Of a stretch of DNA of 64,000 nucleotides, positions 8,446 to 18,195 are shown one piece after another. Position numbers and translations under genes: made by a program. Source of the stretch: Streptomyces sp. NBC_01669 (GTDB lineage Bacteria; Actinomycetota; Actinomycetes; Streptomycetales; Streptomycetaceae); contig NZ_JAPEQG010000001.1 in assembly GCF_026339735.1 (NCBI RefSeq), forward strand, positions 3,844,001 to 3,908,000. The letters are read 5' to 3'. The notes below the pieces were generated by a model. The model saw nothing but the letters and a program-made list of their open reading frames with translations, did no database searches and was not told the DNA's origin. The first letter of the stretch is position 1. The number at the start of each line of letters is the position of its first letter.

Positions 8446-10092
8446 TCAGCCGGCGTCACCCGGGGCGCGCCAGCCCCGCAGCATCGTGTCGAACTGGTCC
8501 CGCGTCGTGTCCCAGTCCTCTGCCGGACCCGACATGTACAACGCGTACTCCGGGCCGCCGTCCTCCGCGAAGTACATCTGGTCGATCGCGTGGCGCGGGC
8601 CGGGGTGATCCTTGGACTCGGTCCAGGTGAACTCCCAGAGGGAGCCGGGACGATCGCGGTAGAGGTTGGAGTGGAGGGTCTTGCGCTCATAGGCGGGCAG
8701 CCGCTCGGTGAGCGTCTTCTCCAGGTCCACCATGTGCATGTACGGGTTGTCGAAGTCGGGCTCCGGGTCGGAGCTGATCCGGATGTAGTGCTCGCCGTCG
8801 TCCGGGGTGTAGTCGACGTTCTGGCCGTCCACCCGGCGTTCCCAGCCGTCGGGGACGACCAGACCGAACCCTTCGGGGTCGGTCACCGGGTGCCAGCCGT
8901 CGGGCGCTGCCTCGGCGGAGGGGCCGGGCCCCGGATCCTGGGACGCGGTGCGCGGCGGAGTGTTGGTCGCACGGACCGTCCCGCCCTCCGTGCCGCCCGT
9001 CCCGGAGCTCTCGCCGAACTTCATCGCGGCCAGCCCGGCGCCGCCGCCGACCAGCGCGGCGAGCGCGATGACCACGACCGTCGTACGCCACCGGCCGCGG
9101 CTGCGGCGGGTCACCGGGGCGGCCGTGAACTGCGGTAGGGGGCCGAGTGCCTCCGTCCCGGTACCGGCCGTGCGCCCCGTGCCCCCCGGGTCCGTCGCCC
9201 GCAGGGCTTCCTCGGGCACTCGCTGCGTCGGTACGTACGCCTGCGCCGCCCGGGGCTGCCGCCCCTCCATCGCGTCCAGCAGCATCCGTTCCGTCTCGGC
9301 CGCCGAGGGCCGGTCCGTCGGGTCCTTGCGGAGCAGCGCGACGATCACCGGGCCGAGCGCGCCGGCCCGGGCGGGCGGCGGCGGTTCCTCGGTGACGACG
9401 GCCTGCATGGTGGAGATCGGGGACGTACGGCGGAACGGCGAGCGTCCCTCGACCGCGGAGTAGAGCGTGGCGCCGAGCGACCAGAGGTCGGAGGCGGGAC
9501 CGGGATCGCCGCCGCGTACCCGCTCGGGCGCCAGATAGTCGATGGACCCGACGAGTTCACCGGTCCTGGTGATGGTCGAGTCGCCCTCGATGGCGGCGAT
9601 GCCGAAGTCGGTGAGCAGCACCTGCCCGTCACGGGCGAGGAGTACGTTGCCGGGCTTCACGTCCCGGTGCAGCACACCGGCGCTGTGCGCGGCGCGCAGT
9701 GCGCTCAGGACATGGAGGCCGATCCTGGCCGCCTCGCGCGGCGCGATCTCGCCACTTTCCTTGGCGGCGTCGGCGAGTGACGGCCCGTCGACGTACTGCA
9801 TGACGATCCAGGGCCTGTTGTCGTACTCGACCACGTCATGGACGGTGACCACACCGGGATGGGTGATGCGGGCCGCGGCACGGGCCTCCTTCTGGGTCCG
9901 GGCATGGAGCACGACCCGGTCGGCCTCGGCGACGTACAGCCCGGCGGTCAACTCCTTGACGGCGACCGTGCGATGCAGCACTTCGTCATGGGCGCGCCAC
10001 ACCTTGCCCATGCCGCCGCGCCCCAGGACTTCACCGAGCCGATATCTTCCGGCCAGTACCAGCCCCGCGTCCGTACCTTGTGATTGTTCCAC
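8446..10092 (-). CDS. Transmembrane Ser/Thr protein kinase (array member 2)
   Basis: Complete Hanks-type kinase domain with GRGGMGKVW, Lys46, HRDVKPGNV (Asp144), DFG 162-164 and a GSIDYLAPE activation-segment end. It is followed by a linker, a membrane helix (about 337-357) and an extracellular domain. That domain carries the same order of motifs as its neighbours (GFGLVVPDGW, SLWEFTW). I chose GTG 10092, which has GGGG just upstream and begins next to the conserved LAGRYRLGEVLG. It lies 60 bp upstream of array member 1 on the same strand. Confidence 0.92.
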   Translation of the reverse strand: MEQSQGTDAGLVLAGRYRLGEVLGRGGMGKVWRAHDEVLHRTVAVKELTAGLYVAEADRVVLHARTQKEARAAARITHPGVVTVHDVVEYDNRPWIVMQYVDGPSLADAAKESGEIAPREAARIGLHVLSALRAAHSAGVLHRDVKPGNVLLARDGQVLLTDFGIAAIEGDSTITRTGELVGSIDYLAPERVRGGDPGPASDLWSLGATLYSAVEGRSPFRRTSPISTMQAVVTEEPPPPARAGALGPVIVALLRKDPTDRPSAAETERMLLDAMEGRQPRAAQAYVPTQRVPEEALRATDPGGTGRTAGTGTEALGPLPQFTAAPVTRRSRGRWRTTVVVIALAALVGGGAGLAAMKFGESSGTGGTEGGTVRATNTPPRTASQDPGPGPSAEAAPDGWHPVTDPEGFGLVVPDGWERRVDGQNVDYTPDDGEHYIRISSDPEPDFDNPYMHMVDLEKTLTERLPAYERKTLHSNLYRDRPGSLWEFTWTESKDHPGPRHAIDQMYFAEDGGPEYALYMSGPAEDWDTTRDQFDTMLRGWRAPGDAG

Positions 10093-10217
10093 GATTCCCC
10101 GCCCCGTTTCCTTCGGATGCCAGGTTACGGAGGGGGAGTACGGCCACGGAACCTCGCACCGCCCACGAAACCGCACTGTGATGCTTGTCGCGCGGGCACG
10201 CTTCTCCTGGCGGTGAC

Positions 10218-12872
10218 TCAGGAGTTCACGCGGTAGGAGGCGATGGCCTGTTCATAGACGGCGGTCACCTTGTCCCGCTGGTTCTCCGGGCCGATCACCT
10301 GGATGACGTGGTAGCGGCCGTCGACGATCATCGCGAGGTTACGGACGTACACCTCGCGCCCGGTCTCGTCCTGCCAGGTGAACTGGCCTTCCGCCATGGC
10401 CTGTCGGCCGACGTCGATACGGCGCAGCCCGGTCGCCGATGACCAGCTGGAGTCCCGGAAGGGCTGCAACTCCCTTTCCTTCTCGCTCTGGTAGACGAGG
10501 GGGTCACTGCCGTTCGCCTTCACGGTGTCGCGGCCCGGCACGACCAGCAGGCTGAACCCGTCGCTGCCGTACCTGACCTGACGGTCGGCGCCACCGGCGC
10601 TGCGCTGCCAGCCCTTGAGCACGCCGACCTCGAAGCCCTCGGCGTCCTTGCGCAGGGTGTAACCGGGTGCGAGCGCGACGGCCGAGCCGCTGGTCTGCGG
10701 CTGCTCCGCACCGGGCGACCCGGACGGTGACGGCGGCTCGGACTGTGCCGGGGGCTTCCCGTCGGAGGAGTCGGGGGAGCCGGTGTCCGCCGCCGCCGGG
10801 GCCGAACCCTTGGAGCCGGAGGGGGCGCCCTGCCCGGCACCGCTGTCCGCCTTGGGCATGAACATCACGGCGTACGCGATGGCGGCGGCCAGGCCCAGCA
10901 GGATCAACACGAGCAGCAGCCGTCCGAGCCGCCGCGGCGCACGCCCCTCGCCCTGCCGGGGGCGGGGCGGAGTGCGCAGCGCCTTGGGGCCCTTGGGCTC
11001 GCGGGGCGGCCGTGGCTTCTCGTACCGCTCGGGTCGCTCCCTCGTCTGGCGGTGGCGGCCGTGCGCGGAGGCGCTGCCCATGCGGCCGCGGCGCTTGCGG
11101 ACCAGCTCGCCCCGGCGGCGCACGACGGGCAGCCGGGTGCCGTCGACGGACGGCAGCGGCACGACGTCGAGACCGGCCTCGGGCTCGGGCGCCGACCGGA
11201 CGAGGGAGCGCAGCCAGCCGCGCAGCTCCTCGAAGTCCGGGCGTTCGGTGGGGTCCTGGCGCAGCAGCGACTCCACGACCGGGCGCAGCGGACCGCACTC
11301 CTCGGCGAAGGCGGGCGGCTCGCCGCAGACCATCTGGACGAGCTCGGCCGCGCTCTCCTCGGGGTACGGGGCGTGGCCCTGAACGGCGCGGTAGAGCAGG
11401 GCGCCGAGCGCCCAGAGGTCGGTGGCGGGGCCGATGGGCGGTGCCAGCTGCCAGTTCTCGTGCACCGGTCCGGCCTGCTCGGGTGCCCAGCGCTCGGTGA
11501 CGGCGCCGACGACGGCGATCCGTGCCTGCCGGGCGCGCTCGGCGGCGAGGGTGGTGGCGGGGCCGCGATAGGCGGGGGCTCCCTGGCCACCGGCGACGAT
11601 GTCGTCCCAGCGGCCGGAGGCGGGCTCCTTTTGGTGCTCCTGCTGCTGAGGTGCGGGGTTGCCGTCGCGACGGGCGTCGGCGCGCAGGGCGTCCTCGTTG
11701 GAGCCGCCCGCGGGGACAGGGCGGCCGGAGTCGGCGCCGTCGCCCCATGAGCCGATCAGGTGCATCCGCCGGTCGGGCGGCCCCTCGCCACGGTGGCCCC
11801 CCTCGCCGCCGTCACGGCCATCGCTGCCGTACGGGGAGTCGTACTCCTCGTCGTCCTCGTCGTCGTACGGGTCCGTCGCAGCGGGGCCCCACCCGCCCGT
11901 GAGCGGCGGGAGGCCGGTGTCGGGCGGTCCGGGGCGCTGAACGGGGAGGCGGCCGGTCCGGTCCGCTTCCTCCGGCTCGCCCGTCCGGGCATGTCGCTGG
12001 TCCTCGCTGACGCGTGCGGCGGCGCGGGCGCCCGCGCGGTAGGCGGCGATGGCTCCGGCGCGCGCGGCCCGCAGCTGCGCGGACCCGTCCGCGCCGTGGG
12101 CGGCCGCGTCGGGGTGCAGCAGCGACCGTACGGCCTCCAGCTCACCGGCCGGGCCGCGCGAGGACGGCAGCTCGACGGGGCCGGGCGGCCCGGCTCGTTC
12201 GGCGGGCTCCGCGGGCGGTACGTACGGACCGGTCGGGCCCGACTCGAGCGCGGGCCGCCCGTACCCGTTCTCGTCCTCGGGCTGCGGCGTCGGCACATAC
12301 CCGCACAACGCCTCCTCCGCCGCCCCGGCCGCCAGACCGGTCAGCATGACGCGTCCGTCGTCGCAGATCAGCACCGTACGGACGGTGATGTTCCGGTGGG
12401 TCCAGCCGTGTGCATGCAGCACACGCAGGGCCGTCAGCACATCGGAGCCGATCTCGGCGGCCCGGTACGGATTCAGCGGCCGCTCGGCGAGCAGCGCGGC
12501 CAGCGGACGGGCCGCGACCAGTTCGCTCACGATCCAGAGCGATCCGTCCTCGGCGAACACGTCGAAGACCTGATCGAGCCTCGGGTGGTCGGGCACCTGG
12601 GCCGCGGCCTGCGCGGCCTCGATCGCGCGCCGGACCGCGGGGTCCGTGGACCGCCGCACCGTACGCCCGCCGGCCCGACGCACCGCCGGCGGCGGCCCGT
12701 CCCCGTCGAGCACCTCGGCGTCCACGACCTCCGGCAACGGCACCTGCCGCACCAGGACTTCCTGCCCGCTGTACGTGTCGAACGCCCGGGTCTCGACCAG
12801 TTCGTACTCGTCGGAGGGCGGCAGCGGCAGGCGGTAGCGGTCGGCAAGCACCCGACCCGCATAGTCGTCCAC
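10218..12872 (-). CDS. Membrane-anchored pseudokinase (array member 3)
   Basis: 884-residue protein with a kinase fold but degenerate active site. The Gly loop is not recognisable. The VAVK lysine is Arg42 (VLVRQV), the catalytic HRD aspartate is Asn161 (HRNIT) and DFG is replaced by TGL (178-180). A low-complexity, acidic and Arg-rich stretch of several hundred residues splits the fold; the C-lobe resumes with PATDLWALGALLYRAVQGHAPYP. A membrane helix (about 645-670) and an outside domain like those of the other members follow. Start GTG 12872 has GGGGAGG four bases away. It is predicted to act as a scaffold or allosteric partner rather than an enzyme. Confidence 0.88.
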   Translation of the reverse strand: MDDYAGRVLADRYRLPLPPSDEYELVETRAFDTYSGQEVLVRQVPLPEVVDAEVLDGDGPPPAVRRAGGRTVRRSTDPAVRRAIEAAQAAAQVPDHPRLDQVFDVFAEDGSLWIVSELVAARPLAALLAERPLNPYRAAEIGSDVLTALRVLHAHGWTHRNITVRTVLICDDGRVMLTGLAAGAAEEALCGYVPTPQPEDENGYGRPALESGPTGPYVPPAEPAERAGPPGPVELPSSRGPAGELEAVRSLLHPDAAAHGADGSAQLRAARAGAIAAYRAGARAAARVSEDQRHARTGEPEEADRTGRLPVQRPGPPDTGLPPLTGGWGPAATDPYDDEDDEEYDSPYGSDGRDGGEGGHRGEGPPDRRMHLIGSWGDGADSGRPVPAGGSNEDALRADARRDGNPAPQQQEHQKEPASGRWDDIVAGGQGAPAYRGPATTLAAERARQARIAVVGAVTERWAPEQAGPVHENWQLAPPIGPATDLWALGALLYRAVQGHAPYPEESAAELVQMVCGEPPAFAEECGPLRPVVESLLRQDPTERPDFEELRGWLRSLVRSAPEPEAGLDVVPLPSVDGTRLPVVRRRGELVRKRRGRMGSASAHGRHRQTRERPERYEKPRPPREPKGPKALRTPPRPRQGEGRAPRRLGRLLLVLILLGLAAAIAYAVMFMPKADSGAGQGAPSGSKGSAPAAADTGSPDSSDGKPPAQSEPPSPSGSPGAEQPQTSGSAVALAPGYTLRKDAEGFEVGVLKGWQRSAGGADRQVRYGSDGFSLLVVPGRDTVKANGSDPLVYQSEKERELQPFRDSSWSSATGLRRIDVGRQAMAEGQFTWQDETGREVYVRNLAMIVDGRYHVIQVIGPENQRDKVTAVYEQAIASYRVNS

Positions 12873-13039
12873 GACGCCTCCCCAGAGCGCGCTGTCCCCC
12901 GGTCACGGAGACCGCAGCAACCGTCAATTGCGGTCACATACTGTGCAATTCGCCTACGGTTATGGCTGCGTACGGTCCTCGGCCTCTCACGATACGTGGC
13001 AAGTGCGGGCCGCGCGGCAGGGTCGAGGCAACCCGCCGC

Positions 13040-14998
13040 TCAGTCCTTGGGCCGGAACGTGGCGAACGCCGTCTCACGCACGGTCCGGCACGCCTCGCCG
13101 TTCCACTCGCTCGCCTTGCAGCTGATCATGATCGAGTAGCCGTGCGTGGCATCGACCTTGAAGCCCCGATTGAGCACGCGGCTCCGCTGTCCGTTCTCAT
13201 TGCGCTCGAACTGCCAGTCGGCGACGGTCGGATAGCCGTTGAACTCGACCGTCTTGATCCCGAGGTGCCGGTAACCGCTGCTGGTGGCCCCGATATAGCC
13301 CTTGGCCGCGTTCCAGGCCGCGGCGGCGTCGTCCTTGGGAGAGCTGTTGTAGTCGACCTGGACGCGCGGGTAGCCGCCGTTCACAGCGTAGATCCGGCCG
13401 GAGTTGGCGCCCGCGATCTTGTAGGGCGTGAAGTTCTTGGGCATCGCCATCATGAAGTGGAACCGCTTGTCGGTGACCGTCTTGTAGCCGTCGGGCAGCG
13501 CGCCCGCCTTGCCCGGGTCCGATCCCTTGGGCTCGGAGTCGTCCGACCCCTTGCCCGACTCGTCGTCCTTGCTCTTGCCCTTGTCCTTGTCCTCGCCCTG
13601 ATCGGCGTTCTGCCCCTGGTCCTGGCCCTGGTCCTTGCCGGAGCCGGCGCTCGCGGAAGCCCCCGCCGAGGCCGCCGTGTCCCCCTTGCCGGAACCGCTG
13701 CTCCGGTTGTCCGTGTCGCCCCCGCCGAGCGAGAGCACCAGGACGGTGCCGAGCACGACGAGCGCGACGACAGCAGCGATGATCGCCAGGGTGCGACGGG
13801 GCACCACGTCCGTGAGGGGCGCACGGACCGGCCTGTTCGACGGGCCGCCCGGACGCTGCGGCGGTACACCCCCGGAGGCGGAGGCCGCCGGAACCTTGGG
13901 CCCGGCCGGAGTCGTGGAAACGGCAGAGGGCTCGGCGGAGACAGGAGCGGCGACAGCCGCGCCCGCTCCGGGCGCCGCCTTCGCGTTCCGCACGGAACGC
14001 AGCGCACCGCGCAGCCGGTCCCGGGCGCCCTCCGCCGCCTCACCGGGCTTCGACGCCCCCTTGGCGCGGGGAGCGACGACACTTCCGGGCAGCGCCATGA
14101 CCTGGGTGGAGTCGGCCGGCGGCGGCACCACGGGGGCCGGCTTGTCGGCGGCGTGGATCACGTCGTTGAGCAGGGCCCGCGCACCCGCGTCGTCGAGCCG
14201 CTGCTCCGGGTCCCTGGCGAGCAGGCCGTAGATGACCTCCTCCAGCGGGCCCGCGTTCTTCGGCGGGTCGAGCGGCTCGGTCATCACCGCGGTCAGGGTG
14301 GCGATCGCCGAACCCTTGTCGTACGGCGGGGAGCCCTCGACGCTCGCGTACAGCAGTCCGCCGAGCGACCACAGGTCCGCGGGCGGTCCCGGCTTGTGCC
14401 CGCGGGCGCGCTCCGGCGAGATGTACGACGGTGCGCCGACGAGCATGCCCGTCGACGTGACGGACGGGTCGCCCTCGACCTGGGCGATACCGAAGTCGGT
14501 CAGCACGACCCGGCCGTCCTCGGCGATCAGCACGTTGGACGGCTTCACATCGCGGTGCAGAATGCCCTCGCGGTGCGCCGAACGCAGCACGTCGAGGATG
14601 GCAAGACCGACCTCGGCCGCGCGCTTCGGCGTCAGCACACCGTCCTCGCGCACCGCCTCGGCGAGCGACTTGCCCTCGATGAGTTCCATCACGATCCACG
14701 GCCGGTCGTCCTCGTCGACCACGTCGTAGACCGTCACCGCACCGTTGTTGCGGATCCTGGCGATCGCCTTCGCCTCGCGCAGTGTGCGCGTGATGAGCCG
14801 ACGCTTCTCGTCCTCGTCGATGGCCGACGGGAACCGCAGCTCCTTGACCGCGACCGTGCGGCCCAGCGTCTCGTCGACGGCACGCCAGACCGTGCCCATA
14901 CCGCCCCGGCCGAGCACCTCCCCGAGCCGGTACCTACCCGCAAGGAGACGTCCATCCGTGTCCCGTTGGGGCTCCCGTGCCTGCTCCGCCTCCGACAT
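13040..14998 (-). CDS. Transmembrane Ser/Thr protein kinase (array member 4)
   Basis: 652-residue kinase with an intact catalytic domain: GRGGMGTVW, Lys52, HRDVKPSNV (Asp150), DFG 168-170, GAPSYISPE. A long linker and a membrane helix near residue 410 follow. A Lys/Glu/Asp/Gly-rich stalk then leads to an outside domain with FMMAMPKNF, a VADWQFER motif and a cysteine pair (SCKASEWNGEAC). ATG 14998 has AGAGGGG four bases upstream. It is first in the array and separated from member 3 by 167 bp, which could hold a second promoter. Confidence 0.92.
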   Translation of the reverse strand: MSEAEQAREPQRDTDGRLLAGRYRLGEVLGRGGMGTVWRAVDETLGRTVAVKELRFPSAIDEDEKRRLITRTLREAKAIARIRNNGAVTVYDVVDEDDRPWIVMELIEGKSLAEAVREDGVLTPKRAAEVGLAILDVLRSAHREGILHRDVKPSNVLIAEDGRVVLTDFGIAQVEGDPSVTSTGMLVGAPSYISPERARGHKPGPPADLWSLGGLLYASVEGSPPYDKGSAIATLTAVMTEPLDPPKNAGPLEEVIYGLLARDPEQRLDDAGARALLNDVIHAADKPAPVVPPPADSTQVMALPGSVVAPRAKGASKPGEAAEGARDRLRGALRSVRNAKAAPGAGAAVAAPVSAEPSAVSTTPAGPKVPAASASGGVPPQRPGGPSNRPVRAPLTDVVPRRTLAIIAAVVALVVLGTVLVLSLGGGDTDNRSSGSGKGDTAASAGASASAGSGKDQGQDQGQNADQGEDKDKGKSKDDESGKGSDDSEPKGSDPGKAGALPDGYKTVTDKRFHFMMAMPKNFTPYKIAGANSGRIYAVNGGYPRVQVDYNSSPKDDAAAAWNAAKGYIGATSSGYRHLGIKTVEFNGYPTVADWQFERNENGQRSRVLNRGFKVDATHGYSIMISCKASEWNGEACRTVRETAFATFRPKD

Positions 14999-15117
14999 GC
15001 GTCCCCTCTGCGATCAACCCGCCCTGGCAGAGCGTTCATTGTCCCTCACCCCGGGACCGGTCATGGTGCCGGGTCCGGAGTCCGTCATGATGTGGCCGGA
15101 GGAAGGGACTCCCTGCC

Positions 15118-16203
15118 ATGCCGACACTCAGGGCGCTGCGCGCCACCCTGGTGGTGCTCACACTGTTCGGCCTCGGAACAGCGAGCCTGCCCAGCGAACC
15201 ACACCTCACGCCCGCAGCCGCGTACCTCCCCCGGCTCGTCGCCGAGGGTGGCGCCCCGGCCGCGGCACTTCTCAGCCGGGACGCCTCCGTCCGCCGCGCC
15301 ACCTACCGTTCCACGGGTCCCGGCATCCGCTTGGCGGACCGGTTCCGGGCAGGCAGCATCACCAAGACGTTCGTCGCGACGGTCGTCCTCCAACTCGCCC
15401 GGGAGCACAGGCTGCAGCTGTCCGACACCGTCGACAGCCGTCTTCCCGGGCTGGTACGCGGCCACCGCAACGACGGCCGCCGCATCACCCTGCGCGCCCT
15501 GCTCACCCACACCAGCGGCCTCTACGACTACACCGCGGCCCCGGGCACGCACCCCGTCTCCGCCATCGCCGCGATCCGGACGGCCGTGGCCCACCGTCCC
15601 ACGAACACCACCGGCAGTTACTCCTACTCCAACACCAACTACGTCCTGCTCGGCCTGGTCGTTCAACGCGTCACCGGACACAGCTACGCCGCCGAGATCA
15701 GACGCCGCATCATCAAACCCCTCCGTCTCACCGGCACGTCGCTCCCCGGCGCCCGCACCGGCCTGCCCGCCCCGCACGGGCGCGGCTACTCCCGCGACCC
15801 GGCCGACGGCACCCTCCGCGATGTCACCGTCCTCGATCCGCGCACCGCGGGCGCCGCCGGAGAGCTGATCTCCACGCTCGCCGATCTGAACCGCTTCTAC
15901 GCAGCCCTGCTGGGCGGCCGCCTGCTGCCGCCCGCCCAGCTGAGCACCCTGCTGAACACCGTGAGGACACACGGGACCTACGGCATGGGCATCTATCCGC
16001 AGAAACTCTCGTGCGGGACGACCGTCTGGGGTCACAACGGCCACATCGCGGGCAGCTACGTCCGCACCGCAGCCACCCGGGACGGCCGACACACCCTGAC
16101 GTTCCGCATCAACACGGACACCCTGACCGAAGCGACCCTCGAACCGGCTCTCCTCGAAGCCGAGTTCTGCCCCGCTGGGCAGAATCGTCACCGTTTCTCC
16201 TGA
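15118..16203 (+). CDS. Secreted serine beta-lactamase/DD-peptidase-like hydrolase
   Basis: 361-residue exported protein of the class C beta-lactamase / DD-carboxypeptidase fold. The N-terminus is a signal peptide. The active-site triad motifs are present: S80-I-T-K83, Y170-S-N172 and H306-N-G308 in place of KTG. An HNG third box is typical of esterase or DD-peptidase-like members, so antibiotic hydrolysis need not be its job. A GGAGGAAGGG element precedes ATG 15118. It is divergent from the kinase array, with 119 bp between the starts. Confidence 0.87.
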   Translation: MPTLRALRATLVVLTLFGLGTASLPSEPHLTPAAAYLPRLVAEGGAPAAALLSRDASVRRATYRSTGPGIRLADRFRAGSITKTFVATVVLQLAREHRLQLSDTVDSRLPGLVRGHRNDGRRITLRALLTHTSGLYDYTAAPGTHPVSAIAAIRTAVAHRPTNTTGSYSYSNTNYVLLGLVVQRVTGHSYAAEIRRRIIKPLRLTGTSLPGARTGLPAPHGRGYSRDPADGTLRDVTVLDPRTAGAAGELISTLADLNRFYAALLGGRLLPPAQLSTLLNTVRTHGTYGMGIYPQKLSCGTTVWGHNGHIAGSYVRTAATRDGRHTLTFRINTDTLTEATLEPALLEAEFCPAGQNRHRFS

Positions 16204-16239
16204 AGGGCCGCCGATCGGCTCGGACCGACGACCGGACCG

Positions 16240-17946
16240 TCAGATCGGCACGATGTCCGGCGCCCCGAGCCGTGCCGCGTCCGCCGTCAGGTCGTCCGGC
16301 TGACGCTGCGACTCCCGCTCCGCCTGCACCCGCTTCTCGTAGTGCTCGACCTCCCGCTCGATCTGCCCCTTGTCCCAGCCCAGCACCGGAGCCATCAGCT
16401 CCGCGCATATCCGCGCGGAGCGGGTGCCCCGGTCGAAGGTCTCGATGGAGATCCGGGTCCGCCTCGTCAGGACGTCGTCCAGGTGACGGGCCCCCTCGTG
16501 CGAGGCGGCGTAGACGATCTCGGCCTTCAGATAGTCGTCCGCCGCCGGCAGCGGCTCGCCCAGCGAAGGATCGGCGGCGATCAGCTCCAGGATCTCCTCG
16601 GTCATGGACCCGAACCGGTTCAGCAGATGCTCCACCCGGGCGACATGCAGCCCGGTGCGGGCCGCGATCCTCGCCCGTGCGTTCCACAGCGCCCGGTAGC
16701 CCTCCGCACCCAGCAGCGGGATGTCCTCCGTGACACAGTCGGCCACCCGCTGGTCGAGGCCGTGCACCGCCTCGTCCACGGCGTCCTTCGCCATCACCCG
16801 GTACGTCGTGTACTTGCCGCCCGCGACGACGACGAGCCCCGGGGCCGGGTGCGCCACCGTGTGCTCGCGCGAGAGCTTGCTGGTCGCGTCCGACTCACCG
16901 GCCAGCAGCGGCCGCAGCCCGGCATAGACGCCCTCGACGTCATCCCTGGTCAGCGGGGTGGCCAGGACCGAGTTGACGTGTTCGATGAGGTAGTCGATAT
17001 CGGCGCTGGACGCGGCCGGGTGCGCCTTGTCCAGGTCCCAGTCGGTGTCCGTCGTCCCGATGATCCAGTGGCGGCCCCACGGGATCACGAACAGCACGGA
17101 CTTCTCGGTCCGCAGGATGAGCCCGGTCGAGGAGTGAATGCGGTCCTTCGGAACGACCAGGTGGATGCCCTTGGACGCCCGGACGTGGAACTGTCCGCGC
17201 TCACCGATCAGCGACTGGGTGTCGTCCGTCCACACCCCGGTCGCATTGACCACCTGCTTGGCCCTGACCTCGTACTCCCCGCCGGCCTCGACGTCCTCCA
17301 CCCGTGCGCCGACCACCCGTTCGCCCTCGCGCAAAAAGCCGATCACCCGGGCCCGGTTCGCCACCTGCGCGCCGTATCCGGCGGCCGTGCGCACCAGCGC
17401 CGCCACGTAGCGGGCGTCGTCCATCTGGGCGTCGTAGTACTGCAACGCCCCGACCAGCGCGTCCTTCCTCAGCGCGGGCGCGACCTGCAGAGCCCGGCGG
17501 CGGGAGAGGTGCCGGTGCACGGGCAGCCCGCGGCCGTGCCCCGACGACACCGACATCGCGTCGTACAACGCGACGCCCGAACCGGCGTAGAACCGCTCCC
17601 AGCCCTTGTGCTGCAACGGATAGAGGAACGGCACCGGCTTCACCAGATGCGGGGCCAGCCGCTCCAGCAGCAGCCCGCGCTCCTTCAGCGCCTCCCGCAC
17701 GAGTGCGAAGTCCAGCATCTCCAGGTAGCGCAGCCCGCCATGGATCAGCTTGCTCGATCTGCTCGACGTGCCGGACGCCCAGTCGCGCGCCTCGACCAGT
17801 CCGGTCGAGAGCCCTCGCGTCGCCGCATCCAGCGCCGTTCCGGCGCCGACCACGCCCGCCCCCACGACCAGCACGTCCAGTTCGCGCTCGGCCATCGCGG
17901 CGAGCGCCTCGGCGCGCTCCGCAGGTCCCAGTGTCGCTGTCCTCAC
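16240..17946 (-). CDS. glpD: Glycerol-3-phosphate dehydrogenase, FAD-dependent
   Basis: Oxidises sn-glycerol-3-phosphate to dihydroxyacetone phosphate and passes electrons to the quinone pool. At 568 residues it has the usual length. The FAD fold GAGVVG is at 29-34, followed by the family signature SGTSSRSSKLIHGGLRYLE and later GGKYTTYR. The C-terminal domain contains the DDVLTRRTRI pattern. It is peripheral to the membrane in homologues. No glycerol kinase or facilitator is adjacent. Confidence 0.95.
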   Translation of the reverse strand: MRTATLGPAERAEALAAMAERELDVLVVGAGVVGAGTALDAATRGLSTGLVEARDWASGTSSRSSKLIHGGLRYLEMLDFALVREALKERGLLLERLAPHLVKPVPFLYPLQHKGWERFYAGSGVALYDAMSVSSGHGRGLPVHRHLSRRRALQVAPALRKDALVGALQYYDAQMDDARYVAALVRTAAGYGAQVANRARVIGFLREGERVVGARVEDVEAGGEYEVRAKQVVNATGVWTDDTQSLIGERGQFHVRASKGIHLVVPKDRIHSSTGLILRTEKSVLFVIPWGRHWIIGTTDTDWDLDKAHPAASSADIDYLIEHVNSVLATPLTRDDVEGVYAGLRPLLAGESDATSKLSREHTVAHPAPGLVVVAGGKYTTYRVMAKDAVDEAVHGLDQRVADCVTEDIPLLGAEGYRALWNARARIAARTGLHVARVEHLLNRFGSMTEEILELIAADPSLGEPLPAADDYLKAEIVYAASHEGARHLDDVLTRRTRISIETFDRGTRSARICAELMAPVLGWDKGQIEREVEHYEKRVQAERESQRQPDDLTADAARLGAPDIVPI

Positions 17947-18195
17947 TGCTGCCTCCCGGTAGATCGGGGTGGGTCCGGCACGGGGCTGCGGTCCGACCGG
18001 GGGGTCGGGCTCCCGTACCCACCTCTCGATTCTGTCCGCGGTCCGCGACTTCAGCCACCGCCTGTGGACAACACCCGGACGAAGAGATCCACATAATGCG
18101 ACATACAGGTCATATTTACGCCTAGTCTGACATTGCGCCGTCCTCAGCGGTTGCGCTTTCTGCTCTCATGGTCTTAGGGAAGGACGGCCACTTCT

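Noticed and set aside
12410..15868. Open frame of 1152 codons on the plus strand over the kinase array
   Set aside because: Antisense to kinase genes with intact catalytic motifs; no domain in its translation.
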